Source of the DNA: Mimachlamys varia
Lineage: Eukaryota > Mollusca > Bivalvia > Pectinida > Pectinidae
NCBI GenBank assembly: GCA_947623455.1
Contig: OX392535.1
Span: 40,386,688-40,450,687 of the forward strand
Direction: 5' to 3'
Length of the DNA stretch: 64,000 nt
Shown in pieces: positions 1 to 11,440 of this stretch. A program made the position numbers and the translations under genes. Numbering within the stretch: the stretch's first letter is position 1; each line of letters opens with the position of its first letter. The notes beneath the pieces are model-generated. The model had not been told where the DNA came from. It made no database searches and saw nothing but the letters and a program-made list of their open reading frames with translations.

Positions 1-840
1 AATCTAAGCAATTCTAACAAATCAAAAAGTGTATTGTAGCTTTCTGTGTGGTTGATTTGTAAATAAACAGTATTACATATACAAAAGAACGATACTTTCC
101 GCCGATGCCTTTTTGTGTACATTCTAATTTGTAATACATTAAATAAACTCAATGAATTTAAAGAAAAACATATTTAACTCATTCACCCCTAACATTATAA
201 AATGAACTATTCCAACTTTTGAATTGAAGAGTTTAAATGCGTCTCCGGGGCTGAATGAGTTAATTCATGCGGTTTGTTAGAAGGATAGGTAAACAAATTG
301 TTTTTGTTGTCGAAGAATTCCAATGTTTCTTTCAATAAAATCTATATTAAGCTAACTTACGTAATAAGTAGCTCTACCCAAAACAATTACCCGGGGTTTT
401 ATAAGAAGGACACTGTAATATCTTGTTACAGCCTTCAGTGTACGCTTGTTTACGCAGTTCCATTTAAGGGCATTTCCATTGACATTTTTGGATGGTAAAC
501 GGAGACTAAACAAATTAAGCGCAAGCATACTGTAGGTTTCCTGACGTTTACAGACCCTGTGACGTTCACGTGCTAAATTAACCTTTGTGAGCGTATTTTT
601 AGCATTTTGTTTGGTATTTTGTGCGTAAAATATGTTTGAAGAGTTTCATAAGTATTGAATAAAACCTGAACTGTTAGCTTTAGGCAAAATTCACTTTGAT
701 CTATTTATTCCCTTGGATTCAAGTTTTTTATCGGACAAAGTGTTTCCTTGTGCCTCAAGTTGGCGTAAACAAGTACTATCAACTTACCGTAGCTAGGGTT
801 TATATTAGGATTGAAATTCCTTTTTTTTTTAAACTTTCAT
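1..840. other. Non-coding, no gene recognised
   Basis: AT-rich sequence with stop codons in all frames. I see no exon-like reading frame, RNA gene or clear repeat. Confidence 0.5.
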
Positions 841-869
841 AGAGCTATGAAAGTTCAGTCCTTGCATCA

Positions 870-1091
870 AATATGGATGTAAATGCTGAACTTTAATAGC
901 ACTGTGCAAGTTGAAAAAATGTCAAGGCTGATCAAGGTTGATCTGTGACGTCATTGGTAAATAATCTGTTAGGTCTCGAGAATATGGATGTAATTGTTGA
1001 ACTTTAATAGCAATGTGCAAGTTGGAAAAATGTCAAGGCTGCTCAAGGTTGATCTGTGACGCCATTGGTAAATAACATGTAAGGTCTCGAG
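870..1091. repeat. Tandem duplication, 2 x 111 bp
   Basis: Two head-to-tail copies, 870-980 and 981-1091. Each starts AATATGGATGTAA and ends AGGTCTCGAG, and they differ at a handful of bases. The first copy carries an intact TGACGTCA octamer at 946-953; the second has TGACGCCA. The second copy abuts the long hairpin that follows, so the two may belong to one mobile unit. Confidence 0.85.
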
Positions 1092-1377
1092 AACCTTTGT
1101 TTTCATACTCAAATGGAACGCATTTTATTTGTAATGTTCATATAGAGGGTTACAGCCAGCGCAAATGAAAAAATAACATGGCGTAATGATAACTTTGTGT
1201 GACGCACAAATATTTACAGTTTCTCTGCATTACTTATATTTAGAGAAACTGTAAATATTTGTGCGTCACACAAAGTTATCATTACGCCATGTTATTTTTT
1301 CATTTGCGCTGGCGGTAACCCTCTATATGAACATTACAAATAAAATGCGTTCCATTTGAGTATGAAAACAAAGGTTC
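1092..1377. repeat. Long near-perfect inverted repeat (hairpin or foldback element)
   Basis: The left arm (about 1092-1226) is the reverse complement of the right arm (about 1242-1377) over about 136 bp, with a loop of about 15 bp. I found one clear mismatch (TTACAGCC against TTACCGCC). The outer ends read AACCTTTGTTTTC and GAAAACAAAGGTT. Such near-identical arms point to a recent foldback event or a MITE-type element. If transcribed it would form a very stable dsRNA hairpin. It has no coding capacity. Confidence 0.9.
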
Positions 1378-1659
1378 ATATTGATGGAATTGTTTTGCTG
1401 CATATAGTTATTTCGAACAGATTTTGAACAGCAAATAATGTTAAGACAACAATACAATTGATGACGTCACAAAAGCAAATGTTGTTATAGTCTGAGGCAC
1501 TGGTGCAACTGCCTCTTAGCATTGTTTCAATGGGAAATTGCGGAGCAAATGTAAATCTATAGAGATTTACACGAATGGAATGGATGTTTTGACACAAATG
1601 ATGACGTCAAAAGGTTATCAGGGTCACGCAAAGAACAGGCGTGTTTTATCGTTATACCC

Positions 1660-2400
1660 CCCCCCCCCCCTATAAATATACATGTATGACGTCAACATTC
1701 AAATAGGTCGATTGGCAACCCTGTTACTATCACGAAAACCGGATTGGAAGTCGACTATCAATTCACATCTTACCAACAGTTTCTAATTTCTAAATGACGG
1801 ATAATCTCATCAATCTTTGTCTCTCTTTCTCTCTCTCTCTCTTTCCATATCCTAGATCTAGTCCTGATTTCACTTACATAAGGAAGAAAGGGCCATTTGC
1901 TCTAATTAAAAGAAAGACGCTGAACAAAGAATCTATTTATAGCTTTCGTTAATGTATTGATTAAGTCTTCACTTAAAAGATAAAGAATATACTTTTTCCT
2001 TAAGAACTTGAAGTGATTCACTTTTCTGATTCAATCCAAGATAAGATAGCGTACGGATCACGGCATGTAATCACAGCATGCGAAGTTCATAGAGCCCGAT
2101 GAATTAGGGTGTGAGGAAAACAGTTCAACCGCATACTGGTCGATATTACTTAATCACACTGCAATATAGAACTTTCCTAAATTTGATGAGGTATCATAAA
2201 TTGATTTGAGCAAATTGATAGCGCTATTCAAAGTCTAAAATTACGGAAAACCCATTAGGACGATGCAGGAGGAATACTTGGGTTTCTTTTTCTTTCTTTC
2301 TTTCTTTCTTTCTTTTTTGTTTGTTTTTTTCGTTCATTTTTTTACCTTTTAACTCATCAAGTACATGTATGAATTGTATCCCCCCCCCCCAAAAAAAAAG
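1660..2400. other. Non-coding stretch with simple repeats
   Basis: Holds a run of about 10 C near 1661, a TCTC-rich stretch near 1820-1850, a (TTTC)n microsatellite at about 2287-2316, and a C10/A9 junction at about 2381-2399. No gene was recognised. Confidence 0.6.
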
Positions 2401-2939
2401 AAGCAACAAAAAACAAAATAACTTAAATATTTTTTAATATTCGGGAAACCTAGCTACATATATAAATTGAATACCCAATGGAAATGCATTTTCGGACATA
2501 TAGTGTTCAATATATTTCATATACTGAAAACATACTGAGTACGTACTATGCTGAATGTTAGCTCTCTGTAGTGGCAACATCCGTTATATGATCTCTAGGA
2601 ATTCGAGGAAGATATTGGCTGAATTATTTAGTTGCCTTTGTGGTAGCATAATTGGACAATCATTTTGATTCTTTGCTGGTTCAAATCTAGTTTTGAGGAA
2701 ATTGGTTAAATATAGCATTTGTAATGTAAGGTTCACATATATAGTTCTATCCCAACAACTTTCGTATATTTTTTCTTATTCCTTATGATAAAACAATGAA
2801 ATTACGAACAAGTACAATTCTTTCTTATAGCAACATGTGTTTTAATAAAATAACTTTTTTGCATTTTTTTTTTAGAAATCCTTTTACAAAGTGACATATT
2901 TATATGATTATTGTTTCTACTGCATGGTTACATGTTACA

Positions 2940-3265
2940 TGTATATAAAGATAGAGAACTGTCTTCCGTCGATGTCTATTTAGCCATAATCGGAGGGACC
3001 TGATAATTTGTTCCACCCACAGATGTAGTTTTGTATCTAAATTAAGGTGATTAGAGCAATTTCCACTTCACTTTGGGTAATTTAGATCAATATTCGATAA
3101 AAATGCCCCCCCCCCCCTACACACATCAATGAAAATGCCAACTCCAATGGCCAAAAATGTAAAATTGCTCTAAACACCTTAATTTGTGTCGGTCCAAAAC
3201 CAGCTGTAACAAATTCTCAGGTCCCTGTGGCCATTATGTCGCTAAACGCAACTATCTTATACACA
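2940..3265. mobile_element. Foldback MITE with GGGACCTGA.AATTTGTT termini
   Basis: The core inverted repeat runs from 2995 (GGGACCTGATAATTTGTT) to 3225 (AACAAATTCTCAGGTCCC). The flanks are also loosely inverted (GTATATAAAGATAG against CTATCTTATAC), as are the inner arms (TTAAGGTGATTAGAGCAA against TTGCTCTAAACACCTTAA). A run of about 11 C sits near the centre. A second element with the same core terminus lies at 62828-63303. No transposase is encoded. Confidence 0.7.
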
Positions 3266-3427
3266 CAATTGACAACACTAGGTCTACGTTTGGATGTTCA
3301 AGAGCGCTGAAGCCCTATTGGTCTACTCTACAACGGATCAGGAGATATATAGCCACATAATTCCCAATCTGTCCTCTACTCTAACGAGATAGAAGCTAGG
3401 TTTGTGAACAGAGTTATTTGACGACGA

Positions 3428-3745
3428 GAATACCAAAGCGTCAACAAAACCATAATCCGAACTCAAAATCGATTAAACTAGGGGTAAAATACGAACAAAG
3501 GAAAGATTTACATGGAAACTCACGTAAAAGCACAATATAATAAGATCAGGTGTTCCGGAAGAGTAAGCGTCTTCTGCTTCATCGACGACACCCGCCATGT
3601 CAATTTTGGTCACATCCAGGTAAGCACCAGTCCTAAAAATGAGAACCGAGTCATCATTGTCATCACAACAAGTAAACACACTAACAAGCAAACTCAAAAA
3701 CGTCCATCTTCATATCACACAAAGATACAGAATATATCAAAAACG
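3428..3745 (-). mobile_element. Dispersed PLE 3'-tail fragment (copy 1)
   Basis: Read on the minus strand, this copy contains the peptide frame MAGVVDEAEDAYSSGTP. It ends in the sequence seen on the plus strand as AACCATAATCCGAACTCAAA. The same sequence recurs about ten times in the window. At 42.8-44.3 kb it is contiguous with a Penelope-like reverse transcriptase on the same strand, which is why I assign it as a PLE 3' tail. The assignment is inference. Confidence 0.6.
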
Positions 3746-3749
3746 GATT

Positions 3750-5200
3750 CTTTGTTCTAGCCAATATTCTGCTCCCATGATTCAACTTAAAGAAGAAAGA
3801 AAACGTAATTAATTTTTTTTCAACACTTGCATTTAGAAATGGTTTTCACTGTAATCTCTTTTAATGTCACTCGGATTGAAATAAAATTGGTTTGATTCGT
3901 TTGAACTAAGTCAAACTAAAAGCAGCTGCTACACTGATTGTATAGTCATTTTAAGTACAAGTAAGGTATGCGGGCAGCGGGCAACCGGAGTACCAGAAAA
4001 AACCACCAACACCTAGTCAGTAGCTAAGTATATGTTTTATATAAAACCTCGAATACACGACTTCATAGTGAAGTTCTCGTTTTCATAGGTTGCCATTAAA
4101 CACCGGCTCACCACGACCCATTTAAGGGATGGTGATCTGGCTCAGTTCCCCTTCGACTTTTTATATTCAAACTATCTAAAATCTATAAAGTGAAGTTTTA
4201 CTCAATGCATGAAACAACATTGAAGACATTTTCTAGTGTGTTATCAGCATGGTGAATTTTTTTTTAATTGAATAACCTAAACTTTGCATTTTTATTTTAT
4301 TTTCATTACATATGGGACAGCAAGCATGCCTGTACTTATGCCATCTTACAATAGCTTTTGCCTTCAGTAAATTATCATTTCTGGGATCATAAGAGATGGA
4401 AAGGATAACTCACCTGGAGTTCACCAGCCGGTCATATCATCAGCCATAACGCGAATTGTAATTACAAGACACACGCAAAATCACCCTACCTCGGACAATT
4501 AGATAATGTTATTATGAATCATGGTACATGTGCACTAGGAAAGGTATCATTATGTTTCCATAAATGTCCGAGTCAAAAGTTGATATCCGTGCGGCAAGAG
4601 TATTGCTTTTGATTTAAACAAGCAAATTGGTTGATATATTTGCATAAGCCTCATTCCGTGGTTTTGCTTTGTTGACAGTTTGTTTTTGATATAATGGCCG
4701 GAAACGATGACAAAAAGTCACTTATGAGATGTTTTATTGTGACGTCAAAGTGTTGATATTGACGATACTGGGATACATGTGATACATATATGACACATGG
4801 ATTTTCTCGGTCGTTGGTTTGTTAACTGTCGTTACGTCCAGCCAGGGTCATATAAGGACGGCCTCCCGGTGTATGCGATGTGTGTGTGTGTGTGTGTTGA
4901 GAGCGTGTGTATTTGGGAGGCGGTGGTATATTCGTTTAAGCCTTCTTGCGATAGTTCGGATCTTTTGCCGATTTAAAGTGCTACCACACTGAAGTATACT
5001 ACCGAAGGCTCCAAGCAGAACACCCCACCCGCTCACATTATAATGATAACGGGCGAACTAGTCGTTTCACACTTATAATACTGAGCGTCAAGCAGGGAGC
5101 AACAATGACCATTGTTAGAGACTCTGGTTTGCTTGAAATACTCTGTACTGTAAACGTACATATTCAGAGATGCTGAATCATTATAGTATATTATTCTTGC
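3750..5200. other. Non-coding, SINE scrap and TG microsatellite
   Basis: A reverse-oriented SINE-tail fragment lies at about 3969-4020 (GGAGTACCAGAAAAAACCACC). A (TG)n run lies at about 4877-4898. A TGACGTCA octamer is at 4740-4747. No exon was recognised. Confidence 0.5.
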
Positions 5201-5205
5201 AAGGA

Positions 5206-5300
5206 TGGTCGGTTGATGCAGTGGACAGCGCTCTTGCCTTTGAGCAAAGCAGTCGGGGTTCGATTCCACGATCGAACGTGAATCCTGGCACACAGGAGTG
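5206..5300 (+). mobile_element. tRNA-derived SINE head
   Basis: It has an A-box-like segment (TTGATGCAGTGGACAGCGCT) followed about 35 bp later by a perfect-looking B-box (GGGTTCGATTCC). The flanks do not pair into a proper acceptor stem, so this is a tRNA-derived SINE, not a functional tRNA. Confidence 0.6.
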
Positions 5301-5737
5301 ATTAATATAAGTTGTATACCTTGTTTCCAATTGATGTACAACAAATAAAGTTTATAAAAAATATCTTGTGCTTAAATCTGGTTTAATCTTTCTAAATCAT
5401 GAGACGATTATTCACGTCTTTCAATTAAATGTAAAGTTTACGACTCGGCATACGATGATTCTTAAATCAATTCCTCTCTGCTTTGCCAAATACTTATTAA
5501 GTATCACACGATCTTTGTAGGGGTGTTCTACACGTTTCCTTATTTGGATCTTTCACGAGACACGTCCACCATGGCATCGGTTTGGAAGAAAATATTCTTT
5601 CCCGATTTCGAAATATAAAATGTTATTTTACCTTTCGCCAACGATAAAGAAATACGAATTGAAGAATTTGCTTCAATCGTTTATGCTTCAGTACTGAAGT
5701 AAACGGAAGTTACCATGGTATTGCACAAGAGTTTCCA

Positions 5738-7102
5738 TAGTAGTGCGCTGGAGGTAACAGTGTAGTGCACTGGAGTTTACAGCGTAGTGAACTTGAGCTT
5801 ACAATGTAGTGCACTGGAGTTAACAGTGTAGTGAACTGGAGTTAACAGTGTAGTGCACTGGAGTAAACAGTGTAGTGCACTGGAGTTAACAGTCTAGTTC
5901 ACTAGATTTAACAGTGTAGTGCACTGGAGTTAACAGTACAATGCACTTGAGTTTACAGCGTAGTGAACTTGAGCTTACAATGTAGTGCACTGGAGTTAAC
6001 AGTGTAGTGAACTGGAGTTAACAGTGTAGTGAACTGGAGTAAACAGTGTAGTGCACTGGAGTTAACAGTGTGGTGCACTGGAGGTAACAGTGTAGTGCAC
6101 TGGAGTTAACAGTACAATGCACTTGAGTTTACAGCGTAGTGAACTTGAGCTTACAATGTAGTGCACTGGAGGTAACAGTGTAATGAACTGGAGTTAACAG
6201 TGTAGTGAACTGGAGTTAACAGTGTAGTGCACTGGAGTTAACAGTGTGGTGCACTGGAGTTAACATTGTAGTGAACTGGAGTTAACAGTGTAGTGAACTG
6301 GAGTTAACAGTGTAGTGCACTGGAGTTAACAGTGTAGTGCATTGGAGTTAACAGTGTAGTGCACTTGAGTTAATAGTGTAGTGCACTGGAGTTACAGTGT
6401 AGTGCACTGGACTTAACAGTGTAGTGAACTGAAGTTAACATTTTAGTGCACTTGAGTTAACGGTGTAGTGCACTGGAGTTAACAGTGTAGTGCACTGGAG
6501 GTAACAGTGTAGTGCACTGGAGTTAACATTTTAGTGCACTGGAGTACTGGAGTTAACAGTGTAGTGCACTGGAGCTAACAGTGTAGTGCACTGGAGTTAA
6601 CAGTGTAGTGAACTGAAGTTAACATTTTAGTGCACTAGAGTTGCCAGTGTAGTGAACTGGAGTTAACATTGTAGTGAACTAGAGTTAACAGTGTAGTGCA
6701 CTGGAGGTAACAGTGTAGTGAACTGGAGTTAACAGTGTAGTGAACTAGAGTTAACAGTGTAGTGCACTGGAGGTAACAGTGTAGTGAACTGGAGTTAACA
6801 TTGTAGTGCACAGGAGTTAGCAATGTAGTGAACTGGAGTTAACAGTGTAGTGCACTGGATGTAACAGTGTAGTGCACTAGAGTTAACGGTGTAGTGCACA
6901 GGAGTAACAGTGTAGTGCACTGGAGGTAACAGTGCAGTGCACTGGAGTTAACATTTTAGCGAACTAGAGTTAACAGTGTAGTGCACTGGAGTTAACAGTG
7001 TAGTGCACTGGAGTTAACATTGTAGTGCAATGGAGTAATAGAGTGGTGCACTGGGGGTAACAGTGTTGTGAACTGGAGGTAACAGTAAAGCGCATTACAG
7101 TG
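5738..7102. repeat. 22-bp minisatellite, about 60 copies
   Basis: The array has consensus GTAGTGCACTGGAGTTAAC plus AGT, period 22 bp, about 1.36 kb long. Each unit carries the palindromes GTGCAC (often mutated to GTGAAC) and GTTAAC. A variant block beginning TTTACAGCGTAGTGAACTT recurs at about 5776, 5952 and 6128, exactly 176 bp (8 units) apart, so part of the array grew by 8-unit blocks. A 62-codon minus-strand frame is an artefact of the repeat. Confidence 0.95.
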
Positions 7103-7140
7103 CGTTATCTGCACACACTTCCTTAATTACCGCGTTCCCC

Positions 7141-7275
7141 GATGTCGTCGATGAAGCAGATGCAGAAGACAATTTCTCTACCCAAAAGGTCTTATTTTCT
7201 TGTCCATTTTAATTTTTATTTGTTAAAATGTTATCAATAGTTGAATCTATTTTATGGTTTTATTGACGCTTTGTT
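7141..7275 (+). mobile_element. PLE 3'-tail fragment (copy 2), diverged
   Basis: Plus-strand sequence GTCGTCGATGAAGCAGATGC matches the VVDEAEDA segment of the other copies. The copy runs on to a diverged GGTTTTATTGACGCTTTG end. It lies directly after the 22-bp minisatellite. Confidence 0.5.
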
Positions 7276-7279
7276 TTTC

Positions 7280-8240
7280 AAAACGGATATAAATATACAT
7301 GTATTGCCTGTTGTTAGAACATCATGATCTTTAATTTTTAATTTTCCTACGATAGTTTAATAACCTGCATTTTGTATTCGCATGTAAACGTACGCCTACG
7401 AAATGTGAAAAAATATAATAGGATATGTTGTGTGTAAAAGGGACTCAAAGACCATATTTCTATATTAATAATATTTAGTTCGTATTTACTTAGATATGAG
7501 ATCGTTGACATTATGCATTTCAAAGGCAATTAATGACGGTTATAAGGAAGATAATAACACTTCGATTTGATGGGAATCTCTTAGCAACCTCGTTATCTAT
7601 TGTGACTACACACTGATGCTCTGTTTCCGATCACCGGCTAGGGAGAGAAATAATCGATATATCATGTGGGGGTCACTATCTTTATAAGGTACATGCACAC
7701 TTGTACCGCCTTGGTATCATCACGATCGACCTCAACCATCTCCGATGACCCGTCGTTGACCGGGCATCGTCTCATTGAAATAGGGTCTGATCGTTGGGCA
7801 TAGGAGTACAATTCCGTGCTCCTGTGCCCATTTATTTGTGCTATTTATATAACTATACCTAAATAGTAAACGATCTATGATATTGATTCGTTTACGGACT
7901 CGAAAGACAAGATATGCAATATCTAGTCAACACATCCTTCCTTCTAGACAGTTCCTCTTGTCATATGTGTCGATTTTAAACTCAAGTTCTATCCTTGCGT
8001 GCCAATAATAGGTGTAATTTTGTTTTAAAATTAACTTTGTTTTGTTTTTAACAAGCTAAAAGGAGCATCGATGTATCAAAATATTGTGGTATAATTTTGC
8101 CTTTTGCATGATACATCTTTAGCTCTTCATCGGCTTCTGGAAAATCGTGCTTCGAATCACGGAGATGGCGTTGCGTGTTCTTTCATTGGCACTATACGTG
8201 TACCTGGATCTGCGGCCTGTGAAGTAGCTCGTTTGGTATG
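7280..8240. other. Non-coding, no gene recognised
   Basis: AT-rich. There is a possible diverged SINE-like patch at about 8130-8230. No convincing exon or RNA. Confidence 0.4.
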
Positions 8241-8245
8241 GACCA

Positions 8246-8439
8246 GGCCCTGGTTTCATCAACGTTCCTTAACTTAAGGAAATTCCTTAACTTAAAAATC
8301 TCCATAGGAAAGCATTACAGAATTAAAGGAAAGTTCCTTAGCTAAGGATTTTCCCCCTTAAATTCTGTAATGCTTTCCTATGGAGATTTTTAAGTTAAGG
8401 AATTTCCTTAAGTTAAGGAACGTTGATGAAACCAGGGCC
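8246..8439. mobile_element. Palindromic MITE, 194 bp
   Basis: Inverted arms of about 75 bp begin GGCCCTGGTTTCATCAACG and end with the reverse complement. The arms contain alternating TTAAGGAA/TTCCTTAA blocks. The central loop also contains TTCCTTAGCTAAGGA. There is no coding capacity, and no unambiguous target duplication was seen. Confidence 0.85.
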
Positions 8440-11340
8440 AGGGTCTGTAACTACTCCCCAATGAGAATAGTTGTTTCTTAATGACTGCAGTCTCGGTAAT
8501 CAGTCCCTGGATCGTGTTGGTCCAAACCTCTTCGAATATTGCTTTGAATGTTTTCTAACCCGTGTATACTTTCGAAAACATGTTTAGAATGGTCCTTCAA
8601 TAGGCCGAATTCTTTTCGTCGAACAGAACTTGCCGATCAAAATATTTTTGCCATTTATACAAAAAGATACCAAATATTACCAATATATTATTACACAACA
8701 TAGGATATTTTTTTTTATAATACAAACTTTTCTTCCTGATTTATCCCAGATGAGCTTTATTGGGTTTGTTAAATCAAGATTTTTTGGCATCTAGCCAAAT
8801 TGATAAATGCTGTTTGCGGGCAATAAACGCTGAAAACTTCTGTGACGGAAAAACGTGCATTTTATTATTGAAATGTTAGTTGTTATCTCGTATTCCAAAT
8901 CAGGTCCGACAACGTTCGTATCAGTCGATGCTACGGTATGTATATATAATTCTCGTTTCCATGAGACACGACAAAATCCTAGTAGACTATGGCCAGTTTT
9001 ATACAGAGCCTTTGAAAATTGATCGGCATATCTATAATTAACTCTTGAATATTCATACTTACCTAACATTTAGCTAATCCTCACAGAATACGTACAGTTG
9101 TCAGAACGCATTAATACAGCTGTTTAACGTCATAGCTAAAGATCAGAAGAGATAAGCCTGATCAGACTTTAGACAAATTTCCATATGTTAGTGTTCATTT
9201 CTGATCGTAAATCACGGATTAGTGAGTGTTCCCTCATTAGAGAGATATAGAAAAACGTGTATTCTATATGTTAACAAAAATGTTGAAATGCTAACATGTA
9301 TCTATATAAGCAGGTTTTAGCGGAAATTCGTACAATTATTCAAACAATATGAAATGCTCTATATGTGTACGTAGTGTTGTACATTTGCATTTCAAATCTT
9401 TTTATTTTCTTTTTTAATCATCAGTTTATGATTTATAAAAATGAAAATAAAAAGAAAAGAAAGGCGCATATAAGAAAGGGATTACAAAGAATCAAGGTGG
9501 AGCAATTAGCTTTTCTGGAATGTAAAATTATATAACGGTGATTGATTTAAGACTCAAACCCCTGACCTACAGCTCTGGGCTTTCTCTGTCTGTTATCGTC
9601 GCCAACTTAATGTGGATTTCTAATCAGAAATTTTCTATCACGTTTCCAGCCACGCCAATCAAAAATATACAATGGATCAGCTAATGTCGTTACTTAGCTT
9701 AAAGCTAACCACAACGATCTGTTACATAGAAAATATAATTTGCCATAAATCGGCTAGGAACAGGTGTTTGCATGTTGAGATGCAGCATAACAAGGTACAA
9801 TAATTTGTATTGGGGGTTGAATTAGTCATAACACTGCAGTGCTTTTCTTGCGACAAAAAGTAGCAGGTGGTACATTCATACCTTTTTGTTTCTTTATCTA
9901 TCAGCTTACAGGGATAGTATACCATTCATTTATTGTCATTACTTTAGGGGTACATGACTCTTTCTTTCCTCGCAATCAGTTTTGGTCTACCTCGACAAAC
10001 CGCCAGAACTTCTCTAGGGTGATCCATCGCCGTATGCGTCTGCTTCAAATTCCTATGATGCTTCTAGAGAGACTCCGAAGTAAGAAAATGAAAGCAATGT
10101 ATTATTCCCAACCATTTGATAATTTTATTCAAATTAGACTCAATGTTACATAGATGGGGTTTAATAACTATTAAAGTAATCATTAAATTTTATATTTATG
10201 TCTTAGAAGAATAGCAATTGAGTTTGGCAAGATTTGGATATAATTGTAAATAATATATTCTGTCAAAGTTAGAACTGAATTTAGACATAACCTCGTTTTC
10301 AACTGGGTAAAATGGAACTTACTTTGGTTTTCATTTCAAATATATTTTATTGATTAAATGTATCATCAATGGGATTGATCAACAGGCTTTACCTATATAA
10401 GCTCTCCCCCCTCTCTCTCCCTCTCTCTCAACTAATTTTGGTGTTATTTGTCACAACAAACCTGGACAAAAAAAGGAAAAAATGACTTTTGACGTTAGTT
10501 TACAGTAAAAAATATACATAAAGAAAGCAATAAACTAACGCAAAACACATCGGAAATTACTCGGGTAGTTTGAACCAAATCAGACGTTTTCGTGAATCAT
10601 ATTATTCTTGCAATGCAAGTAGTATTTGCTTGCGAAATCACAGGTGCAATTTTAAACGGTTCTTTACGACTGTGCGAAACATAAACTTACCAGTTTACGA
10701 TGATGTTATTACTTATTAAGACCGCTGACGTACATCGTGAAAAGTTTTGGAAATAACATTTACCAGATCTCGTATCAGGTCGTGACAAAGACTGTTAAGG
10801 TCTTATTCCGGACACTTGATACCGTATGGGAAGGCAATTAAATGCGACCAAATGACGTCACGTGGCGTTCGGACAGGAAATTGATCTGAGGATAAAGTTC
10901 CGATGGCGTATTTGATACCGTGAATTACCACCATTCTAGTTGTTTGTGTACGACAGTGAACTTACGGCGCTGTTGTGTGTTATGTTACAACATAACAAGT
11001 CCGATGATATTGGTTTAAGATAAAATAAACATAAAGTGTGTTATAAAACTATGCTCTTCGAATCAATATGTCTCGTCGATATTTTTTGACGCTATTTAGA
11101 TCAAATTTGTTACTTCCTTTTTGTTCAAAAACATAAACTGTTGATATTGAAGTTTCAGCAGGGAAGTCACCTGTGTTGCACAAATTTTGACATTGCTGTT
11201 CCTTAACATTGTCAGAAAAATGTCACAAAACAATTATTCGTTTTCAAAATAAATAAAAAAAACAAAAACAAAAACAAAACCTAACCGAATCAGATAGGAA
11301 CACGACACAGAATTACAGGGACACTCAAGAAAATATACAG
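8440..11340. other. Non-coding, no gene recognised
   Basis: Open frames here are short and carry no recognisable domain. A possible reverse SINE scrap lies at about 9550-9600, and a TGACGTCA octamer at 10853-10860. Confidence 0.4.
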
Positions 11341-11342
11341 GA

Positions 11343-11440
11343 ATAAAACGGCCAGGCGTTCAGGAAGGATAAGCGTTTTATGCTGCATAGGCGACACTTG
11401 CAATGTAAATTTAGGTCTTATGAAAGAGAACTAACATGGC
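11343..11440 (-). mobile_element. Diverged PLE 3'-tail fragment (copy 3)
   Basis: Plus-strand text GGCGTTCAGGAAGGATAAGC, then TTTTATGCTGCATAGGCGAC, aligns by eye with the GTTCCGGAAGAGTAAGCGTC / TTCTGCTTCATCGACGAC part of the family. It is heavily mutated. Confidence 0.4.

Noticed and set aside
5738..7102. Regular repeat array considered as CRISPR-like
   Set aside because: No unique spacers; contiguous 22-bp units in a eukaryotic context.
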